Shown here in pieces: positions 57,984 to 64,000 of a stretch of 64,000 nucleotides of DNA; within the stretch, counting starts at the first letter, position 1, and every line of letters starts with the position of its first letter. A program made the position numbers and the translations under genes. The stretch is from Polaribacter porphyrae (lineage in GTDB: Bacteria; Bacteroidota; Bacteroidia; Flavobacteriales; Flavobacteriaceae): the NCBI RefSeq assembly GCF_002954685.1, contig NZ_MSCN01000001.1, positions 2,374,429 to 2,438,428 on the forward strand, given 5' to 3'. The notes under the pieces were generated by a model, which saw only the letters and a list, made by a program, of their open reading frames with translations, was not told the origin of the DNA and ran no database searches.

Positions 57984-59132
57984 TTATAAATTTAAAGCCT
58001 GATCTAAATCTGCAAGTAAATCTTCTTCATCTTCTATACCAACACTTAAGCGAATTAAAGAATCTGTAATTCCTATTTTCAACCTTTCTGGTTCTGGTAT
58101 TGAAGCATGAGTCATTGTTGTTGGATGATTTACCAAACTTTCTACACCTCCTAAAGATTCTGCCAAAGTAAATACATGTGTATTTTCTAAAAATTGAAAT
58201 GCAGCTACCCTACTCTCATCTTTTAAACGGAAAGAAACCATGCCTCCAAAATCTTTCATTTGTTTTTTAGCCACTTCATGATTAGGGTGATCCTCAAAAC
58301 CTGGGTAATATACCTCTCCTACTTTTGGATGATTTTTTAAAAAATTAGCAACTGCCCTTCCATTTTCACAATGTCTTTGCATTCTAATATGTAGTGTTTT
58401 AATACCTCTTAAAGCCAAAAAAGAATCCATTGGCCCAGCTACTGCACCTGCTGCAAACTGAATAAAGTGTAACTCTTCTGCTAATTTTGCATCTTTTACC
58501 ATTAAAGCTCCCATAACTAAATCACTATGCCCTCCTAAATATTTAGTTGCAGAATGCATAACAATATCAGCACCTAAACTTAATGGTTGTTGTAAGTAAG
58601 GGGTCGCAAATGTATTATCAACTGCAACTAAAATATCTGAATTTATAGCTTTTACAGCTGACGAAATCGCTTCTATGTCAGCAATTTTCATTAACGGATT
58701 TGTTGGTGTTTCTAGCCAAACTAATTTTGTTTTTTCTGTAATGGCATCAGTAACATTAGCAACTGAATTCATATCCACAAAAGAAAATTCTAAACCATAT
58801 TTTTTAAACAAACGAGTAAACATTCTATAAGTTCCACCATACAAATCATCACCAGCTACAATTTCATCTCCTGGACTTAAGGTTCTTAAAACACAGTCAA
58901 TTGCAGATAAACCTGATGAAAATGCAAAACCATGTGTACCGTTTTCAATTGCTGCAAAGCTATTTTCTAAAGCGGTTCTTGTTGGGTTTGCTCCCCTTGA
59001 ATATTCGTAACCTTTATGCTGGCCAGGACTGGATTGTGCGTATGTTGATGTTAAAAAAACTGGAGGCATAACAGAACCTGTAGCTTCTTCATGCTTTTGA
59101 CCTCCGTGAATTGTTTTGGTATTAAATTTCAT
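57984..59132 (-). CDS. Trans-sulfuration PLP enzyme (cystathionine gamma-synthase/lyase type)
   Basis: The 382-residue enzyme of the Cys/Met metabolism PLP family has PLP lysine K197 in HSATKYLGGHSD and the phosphate-binding YEYSRGANPTR, AGDDLYGGTYR and LAESLGGVESL. It forms or cleaves cystathionine. Synthase versus lyase cannot be decided from these motifs alone. Confidence 0.92.
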   Translation of the reverse strand: MKFNTKTIHGGQKHEEATGSVMPPVFLTSTYAQSSPGQHKGYEYSRGANPTRTALENSFAAIENGTHGFAFSSGLSAIDCVLRTLSPGDEIVAGDDLYGGTYRMFTRLFKKYGLEFSFVDMNSVANVTDAITEKTKLVWLETPTNPLMKIADIEAISSAVKAINSDILVAVDNTFATPYLQQPLSLGADIVMHSATKYLGGHSDLVMGALMVKDAKLAEELHFIQFAAGAVAGPMDSFLALRGIKTLHIRMQRHCENGRAVANFLKNHPKVGEVYYPGFEDHPNHEVAKKQMKDFGGMVSFRLKDESRVAAFQFLENTHVFTLAESLGGVESLVNHPTTMTHASIPEPERLKIGITDSLIRLSVGIEDEEDLLADLDQALNL

Positions 59133-59174
59133 GTTTTATATATTTCTATCTATAGTCTAAAAAAAGACAAAAGT

Positions 59175-59639
59175 TTACAAAAATTTCTTGATTGATCTTA
59201 TAATTCCATAATGAATCCCCTCATGAAAATTATTAAAAGGTATTGCATTTTCTATTGAACTCAACACAAAACCTGTACTTGTTGGGTATTCTGTATAATT
59301 TTTAAAAATGCCTGCAGTATAATCTTCTTCTAATGTGTTTGGTAGGGCAACTAACAACTCTTTTACCTCTTCAAATTCTTCTGCTGTAAAAGTTTTTGTT
59401 GGCGATGTTCCTTTTCTATGTGCTTCAATTAACTCGTCTGTACATAAAGGATTTAGTCCAGATAATTTGTAATGCAACAATTGTTGTGTTACAACCAAAT
59501 GTGCCACATTCCAAGCAATACTATTTTTAAAACCTTCAGGGATTTTATGAATTCCCTCTAGAGTTAACCCTTCTAATTCTTTAATAACAAGTTCTCTAGA
59601 TTTTCTTAAAATATCAAATTGAGTATTCATTTTTATCAT
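59175..59639 (-). CDS. DinB-family protein
   Basis: The 154-residue four-helix bundle shows the metal histidines H47 (NVAHLV), H139 and H143 (FHEGIHYG). DinB/YfiT-like proteins are thiol-linked or metal-dependent transferases of uncertain role. A start at residue 4 (MNTQFDIL, codon ending 59630) is also plausible. Confidence 0.9.
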   Translation of the reverse strand: MIKMNTQFDILRKSRELVIKELEGLTLEGIHKIPEGFKNSIAWNVAHLVVTQQLLHYKLSGLNPLCTDELIEAHRKGTSPTKTFTAEEFEEVKELLVALPNTLEEDYTAGIFKNYTEYPTSTGFVLSSIENAIPFNNFHEGIHYGIIRSIKKFL

Positions 59640-59647
59640 TAATTTTG
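59619..59647 (+). promoter_or_regulatory. Promoter of the ArsC-like gene
   Basis: TTG, an 18-bp spacer and TAATTTTG (59640-59647), 25 bp before ATG 59673. It overlaps the start region of the divergent DinB gene. Confidence 0.6.
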
Positions 59648-59672
59648 ATACTGTAAATATAATTGATAAAAA

Positions 59673-60011
59673 ATGAAGAAAGTCTATTTTTTAAAAACTT
59701 GTGATACTTGTAGAAGAATTTTAAAGGACCTAAATTTAGAAGGTTTTGAACAGCAAGAAATAAAAACCAACCCTATTACAGCTAATGAATTAGAAGAAAT
59801 GTACCAACTTTCTAAAAGTTATGAAGCTTTATTTAACAAACGTGCAAGACTATACAAGTCATTAGATTTAAAAAACAAAGATTTATCTGAAATTGACTAC
59901 AAAGATTACCTTTTGCAAGAATACACTTTTTTAAAACGCCCAGTTTTTATAATTGATAACCAAATTTTTATTGGTAATAGTAAAAAGGTTGTTGAAGAAA
60001 TGAAAAAATAA
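59673..60011 (+). CDS. ArsC/Spx-family thioredoxin-like protein
   Basis: The 112-residue protein has C10-D-T-C13 in KTCDTCRRIL and KRPVFIIDNQIFIG at the end, as in arsenate reductase-related and Spx-like proteins. Arsenate reduction is not established; no ars genes are nearby. Divergent from DinB. Confidence 0.88.
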   Translation: MKKVYFLKTCDTCRRILKDLNLEGFEQQEIKTNPITANELEEMYQLSKSYEALFNKRARLYKSLDLKNKDLSEIDYKDYLLQEYTFLKRPVFIIDNQIFIGNSKKVVEEMKK

Positions 60012-60017
60012 AAAATT

Positions 60018-60998
60018 TTAGTTTTTATATATTTTCATCAATTTTTCTGCCTCTTTTTTGGCACTCCAATTTTGTAAAATTTCTTGTCTAGCTTGTTTTC
60101 CTAAATGGGGAATTTTTGCTGTTATACTTTTTTTAAGTAATGTTTGTAGTTCTTCACTATTCCCTGCTTCAAACAGGTATCCATTTTTATTATGCGTAAT
60201 TAATTCTGAATGCACACCTACATTTTTTGTAGCAATTACAGAACATTCACAAGCCATTGCTTCTGCTGTTACCAGAGAAAAACCTTCAGAAAAACTTGGT
60301 GCTACTACTATTTTTGATGCTTGATAATATTTAATAATATCTCTAGTTTCGTCAATAAAATGTACTTGATTTTCAAAACCATGTTTTTTGGCTATTGCTT
60401 TGAGTTCTTCTAAAAAATTTGGTTTATCAGATTTGCCAACAATTACCAAAGCCCAATCTTTATGATCTTGCAGAACTTTTGCAGCTTCTAATAAAATGAT
60501 TTGACCTTTGGCTTTACGAACTCTACCTGCATTTAGAATAATATTTTTTTGAGCAACGTTTTTGAGTTTTGCTTTTGGATTTGGTATAAATTCATCAACC
60601 TTAATTCCATGACCAACTATGGTGTTTGGTATGCCTAAATTGGCACTCATCGTTTTAATAAGTGTAACAACTTTATCTGCTTTTTTTAAAAGAAACTTTG
60701 TAAGCGATGATGGTTTGGTTTCTGCATGTCTTGTAGCTATTAAAGTAAATTTTGCTCCTAAAATTCGATACCAAAGCATTTTTAAAATCTCATTGTTTCT
60801 ATGGCAATGCACCACAATTTTAGCATCAGAAAATAAAAAGGATTTTAGTTTTGAAGTAGTAATATGTTTTCCATCAATATTAGAACCATAGACATAAGTT
60901 TCAAATTCATCATCAAAAAAAGGGAGTACATTTTCTATGCTTCTAGTGACTCCTGTTTTTCGTTTGTGAAAGTGGGTATGTATTAATATTGGTTTCAA
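60018..60998 (-). CDS. Family 4 glycosyltransferase
   Basis: The 326-residue cytoplasmic enzyme has ILNAGRVRKAKGQ (donor-binding domain start) and PSFSEGFSLVTAEAMACE, the EX7E motif of GT4 retaining transferases. It would add a sugar in LPS or exopolysaccharide synthesis; substrate unknown. Confidence 0.92.
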   Translation of the reverse strand: MKPILIHTHFHKRKTGVTRSIENVLPFFDDEFETYVYGSNIDGKHITTSKLKSFLFSDAKIVVHCHRNNEILKMLWYRILGAKFTLIATRHAETKPSSLTKFLLKKADKVVTLIKTMSANLGIPNTIVGHGIKVDEFIPNPKAKLKNVAQKNIILNAGRVRKAKGQIILLEAAKVLQDHKDWALVIVGKSDKPNFLEELKAIAKKHGFENQVHFIDETRDIIKYYQASKIVVAPSFSEGFSLVTAEAMACECSVIATKNVGVHSELITHNKNGYLFEAGNSEELQTLLKKSITAKIPHLGKQARQEILQNWSAKKEAEKLMKIYKN

Positions 60999-61003
60999 AT
61001 AAT

Positions 61004-61074
61004 TAAGTTTGAAGTTTGAAGTTTGAAGTTTGAAGCATCAATATTGAATCTTAAACTCTAAACTTTAAACTTAT
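61004..61074. repeat. GTTTGAA tandem repeat and facing inverted tract
   Basis: Four copies of the heptamer GTTTGAA lie at 61007-61034. A facing TTAAAC/AAACTTTAAACTTA tract follows to 61074, which can fold back on them. It separates two minus-strand genes and may act as a terminator. Confidence 0.6.
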
Positions 61075-61896
61075 TTAGGCAAATTTACGTGTTATAATTT
61101 CCATAAACCTAGTTTCTAATTCTTCTTGATTAGACCAATCATAATCTGGTTTTACCATATTTTTAATGAACTTTTTAGCTTCCTTTTCTGCCTTAAACGT
61201 ATTTAATTGAGAAATTACTCTATTATAGTTTTCTTGGTCACCTTCAAAAAGATGTTTTACAAAAGCAATTCTATCATTTAGTCCAATCTGAATATTTGCA
61301 GATAATTTATCATTTAAAGATTTTGGTTGTGCGTTTTCAAACAAATCTGCAATAACATCAACAGAAATGGTATCTTGCAATTCGTCTTCTAAAGTAGGTG
61401 TTTTCTTTTCTCCAACATCTTTTACATCATTTTTAAAATTGGTTGCAGTAGTATTATCTGCAAACATAAGCTCTTCTAGCTCATCAAAAGGTTGCTCTAT
61501 AATTTCTTCTACTTTAGGTTCTTTTATTGTTTTAGTTTCTATTACCTCTTTTTTATCTTCAATAACAACTTGCTTTTCTTCCTCTTTTGGTTCATCAATT
61601 AAATTATAAATAATTTTTTCATCTTCGCTTTCTGTTAAAACATTACCCTGATTCATTTCAGAATTTATTTGCTTTTCTTTTAGTTCAAAAGCGGTAATTA
61701 CTTGTTCTTCAAGTTCAGATTTTGTTTCGTTTAAATTAGGAGTAACATTAACATATTCTTCTACAAATGCTAGCATTGATAACTTTTCATAAACATCTTT
61801 AGCTTTATCTTTTAGCGCAAATACATCTTCTTTATTTTTCATTTTTAAAATGCTGTGTGCTAAACTAATTAAATCTGCTTCTAATTTTTTGTGCAT
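61075..61896 (-). CDS. Acidic coiled-coil hypothetical protein
   Basis: The 273-residue cytoplasmic protein has an N-terminal helical domain (~1-55) and a long acidic, low-complexity linker (~60-175, EEKQVVIEDKKEV). The conserved C-terminal helical domain (~190-273) shows SANIQIGLNDRIAFVKHLFE and EEAKKFI-like KAEKEAKKFIKNM. This layout is common in Bacteroidota; function unknown. It is divergent from tdk. Confidence 0.8.
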   Translation of the reverse strand: MHKKLEADLISLAHSILKMKNKEDVFALKDKAKDVYEKLSMLAFVEEYVNVTPNLNETKSELEEQVITAFELKEKQINSEMNQGNVLTESEDEKIIYNLIDEPKEEEKQVVIEDKKEVIETKTIKEPKVEEIIEQPFDELEELMFADNTTATNFKNDVKDVGEKKTPTLEDELQDTISVDVIADLFENAQPKSLNDKLSANIQIGLNDRIAFVKHLFEGDQENYNRVISQLNTFKAEKEAKKFIKNMVKPDYDWSNQEELETRFMEIITRKFA

Positions 61897-61936
61897 AAGT
61901 TGTTTGTTATAGTTACTATTTACTGCTAAATATTTA

Positions 61937-61944
61937 TAAATTTG
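61937..61944 (+). promoter_or_regulatory. -7 box upstream of tdk
   Basis: TAAATTTG fits TAnnTTTG, 53 bp before ATG 61998. No -33 element at the usual distance. Confidence 0.4.
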
Positions 61945-61997
61945 TAAACGCCGAAAATTAAATAAAATTATAAAATTCTAACGCTTAAAATTACAAA

Positions 61998-62654
61998 ATG
62001 TTTCTTGAAAATACTGTAAATCACACAGAACAATTTGGTTGGATAGAAGTAATTTGTGGTTCTATGTTTTCTGGTAAAACAGAAGAATTGATTAGACGTC
62101 TAAAACGTGCACAATTTGCCAAACAAAATGTAGAAATTTTTAAGCCTGCAGTAGATACACGTTATGATGACGAAGAAGTAGTGTCTCATAACGATTCTAG
62201 AATTCGTTCAACTCCTGTGCCAGTTTCGTCAAATATTAGATTATTAGCCAATAATGTTGATGTTGTTGGTATTGATGAAGCTCAATTTTTTGATGATGAA
62301 ATTGTTGCTGTTTGTAATGATTTAGCCAATAGAGGAATTCGTGTGATTGTAGCTGGTTTAGATATGGATTTTAAAGGTAAACCTTTTGGCCCAATGCCAG
62401 CTTTAATGGCTACTGCAGAGTATGTAACCAAAGTACATGCAGTTTGTACACATACAGGAAATTTAGCTCATTATAGTTTTAGAAAAGCACAAAATGATGA
62501 TTTGGTATTATTAGGTGAAACTCAAGAATATGAACCCTTAAGTAGAGCTGCTTATTACAAAGCTTTGCAAAAGCAAAAAGAAAATTCTGAATCTAACTTA
62601 AAAGGTTCTGAAACAAGTTCAGATGATACTGAAGTAAATTCAGCACAAATATGA
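61998..62654 (+). CDS. tdk: Thymidine kinase
   Basis: The 218-residue type II thymidine kinase salvages thymidine. Walker A GSMFSGKT holds K27; DEAQFFDDE is the Walker B/lasso start. The zinc-finger cysteines usual in this family are not all seen: [11 protein letters not shown] has one at the first position. Its stop overlaps the alr start by 4 bp (ATGA), giving coupled translation. Confidence 0.95.
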   Translation: MFLENTVNHTEQFGWIEVICGSMFSGKTEELIRRLKRAQFAKQNVEIFKPAVDTRYDDEEVVSHNDSRIRSTPVPVSSNIRLLANNVDVVGIDEAQFFDDEIVAVCNDLANRGIRVIVAGLDMDFKGKPFGPMPALMATAEYVTKVHAVCTHTGNLAHYSFRKAQNDDLVLLGETQEYEPLSRAAYYKALQKQKENSESNLKGSETSSDDTEVNSAQI

Positions 62655-63751
62655 ACAATCATGTAACTGTTCTAGAAATTGATGCAAATGCTTTAGAGCA
62701 TAACCTAAATTATTTTAAACAAAAATTAGAACCTAGCACCAAAATATTGGCTGTTGTTAAAGCTTTTGGTTATGGAAGTGATGGTGTGCAAGTGGCTCAA
62801 TTCCTACAAGACAAAGTAGATTATTTTGCTGTAGCTTACACTCATGAAGGTATTGCTCTAAGAGAGGCTAAAGTAAAAACACCCATTTTAGTGCTACACC
62901 CTCAAATACAAAATCTACAAACTATTGTAGAGTACAGGTTAGAACCTAATTTATATAATTTTAAAATATTTAATGCGTTTTTAAAACTTGCAGATGAAGC
63001 CCCTTTAATGAATTATCCCATTCATATTAAATTCAATACAGGGTTAAACAGGTTGGGCTTTTGGCATAATGATTTGTCAATTATAATTAGTAAGCTAAAA
63101 GAGACCAATCATGTAAAAGTACAATCGCTATTTTCTCATTTAGCAGCTAGTGAAGATTTAGAAGAAAAGGAGTTTACCATAAATCAACTAAATAATTTTG
63201 CATATATAGCCAAACAATTTTATAAGCATCTCGACTATGAACCCTTATTACATATTCTAAATACTTCTGGAGTTGTAAATTATGCAAAAGCTCAATTTGA
63301 TATGGTTAGAATTGGCATTGGTTTGTATGGCTTTGGAAACGACGAAAAAGAAACTGCTCAACTTAAAAACACACACAATTTAAAGTCAATTATTTCTCAA
63401 ATTCATTTAATAGAACCCGGAGAAACTGTAGGTTATAATAGAGCTTTTGTTGCTAAAAAACATTCTAAAACAGCTACAATTCCTGTGGGTCATGCAGATG
63501 GTTTATCAAGAAAACTTGGAAACAAAAAGGGATATGTGTTTATTAATAATCAGAAAGCTAAAATTATTGGTAACGTCTGTATGGATATGATTATGGTTGA
63601 TGTTACTAAAATTGATTGCAATGAAGGTGATGAAGTTATCGTTTTTAACAGCCAAGAAATGTTAAAACATATTGCAGAAGTTTCAGAAACAATAGTATAT
63701 GAAACTTTAACAGCCATTTCTCAACGTGTTAAGAAAGTGTTAAAGAGATAA
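62651..63751 (+). CDS. alr: Alanine racemase
   Basis: The 366-residue PLP enzyme makes D-alanine for peptidoglycan. PLP lysine K37 lies in [11 protein letters not shown]; the C-terminal domain has [16 protein letters not shown] and [14 protein letters not shown]. Full length. Overlaps tdk by 4 bp. Confidence 0.95.
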   Translation: MNNHVTVLEIDANALEHNLNYFKQKLEPSTKILAVVKAFGYGSDGVQVAQFLQDKVDYFAVAYTHEGIALREAKVKTPILVLHPQIQNLQTIVEYRLEPNLYNFKIFNAFLKLADEAPLMNYPIHIKFNTGLNRLGFWHNDLSIIISKLKETNHVKVQSLFSHLAASEDLEEKEFTINQLNNFAYIAKQFYKHLDYEPLLHILNTSGVVNYAKAQFDMVRIGIGLYGFGNDEKETAQLKNTHNLKSIISQIHLIEPGETVGYNRAFVAKKHSKTATIPVGHADGLSRKLGNKKGYVFINNQKAKIIGNVCMDMIMVDVTKIDCNEGDEVIVFNSQEMLKHIAEVSETIVYETLTAISQRVKKVLKR

Positions 63752-63799
63752 AAAAAATTAGTACATTAGCACCACTAACAAATTAAAAATCAATTAAAA

Positions 63800-64000
63800 A
63801 TGGGAATGCTTAAAGAATTTAAGGATTTTGCAATGAAGGGAAACCTTATTGACATTGCAGTAGGTTTTGTAATGGGTGCTGCTTTTAAACAAGTAGTAAC
63901 TTCATTTACAGGTGGAATTGTTTCTCCACTTATTGGCCTAATTTTCAATGCAGACTTCAAAGACATGAAGTGGATTGTTAAAGAAGGTGTTGCAGATGCA
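63800..64000 (+). CDS. mscL: Large-conductance mechanosensitive channel MscL (partial, 3' end outside window)
   Basis: The frame starts at ATG 63800 and is open to the window edge (67 codons). It opens [20 protein letters not shown] and contains [14 protein letters not shown] and VSPLIGLI, the first membrane helix and gate of MscL. The channel releases osmolytes during hypo-osmotic shock. Confidence 0.95.
   Translation, partial: MGMLKEFKDFAMKGNLIDIAVGFVMGAAFKQVVTSFTGGIVSPLIGLIFNADFKDMKWIVKEGVADA

Noticed and set aside
61007-61034. Heptamer repeats as a possible CRISPR array
   Set aside because: Units are 7 bp with no spacers and no cas genes.

Overview
The window is AT-rich bacterial DNA from a member of the Bacteroidota, most likely a marine Flavobacteriaceae (Polaribacter/Tenacibaculum-like; genus inferred, not proven). 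Support: C-terminal type IX secretion (T9SS) sorting domains on several exported proteins, promoter -7 boxes of the Bacteroidota form TAnnTTTG, GSCFA, DUF1800/DUF1501 and DUF6705 proteins, GxxExxY and PLDc_N small proteins, and a sulfatase-rich glycan-degradation locus. I saw no rRNA, tRNA or CRISPR array.

Region 1 (1-17177) is the end of a polysaccharide utilisation locus on the + strand. It holds the tail of a GH2-like enzyme, a DUF5107/TPR protein, three sulfatases (one CxPSR type and a tandem pair of sulfamidase-like CSASR type), a GH30 glycosidase, a GH2-like lipoprotein and a LacZ-like GH2 lipoprotein. Together these would desulfate and depolymerise a sulfated, probably galactose-containing, algal glycan. 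The SusC/SusD pair must lie outside the window.

Region 2 (17365-24900) encodes secreted proteins: a T9SS protein broken by a single-base frameshift, a 51-residue exported peptide, a shorter paralogue, and a DUF1800-DUF1501 pair with a small coupled gene.

Region 3 (24907-31756) has a GSCFA protein, a membrane protein bracketed by two identical palindromes, unknown exported proteins, a small membrane coiled-coil protein, and a TPR histidine kinase with its NarL/LuxR-type regulator.

Region 4 (31760-45053) mixes housekeeping genes (aromatic amino acid hydroxylase plus rhodanese, gpmI, map, ApbE, an OmpA lipoprotein) with accessory pieces. These include a 459-bp inverted-repeat element that carries a GxxExxY gene and supplies the start codon of the next gene, a PD-(D/E)XK-like protein, and a JAMM-like lipoprotein plus DUF6705 module flanked by inverted repeats.

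Region 5 (45211-64000) is mainly core genome: DEAD-box helicase, TatD DNase, O6-methylguanine methyltransferase, a large outer-membrane protein, two paralogous barrel proteins, glycyl-tRNA synthetase, ComF, a cystathionine gamma-synthase-type enzyme, DinB, an ArsC/Spx-like protein, a glycosyltransferase, thymidine kinase, alanine racemase and the start of MscL. A headless gene remnant and several dispersed repeats sit between them.
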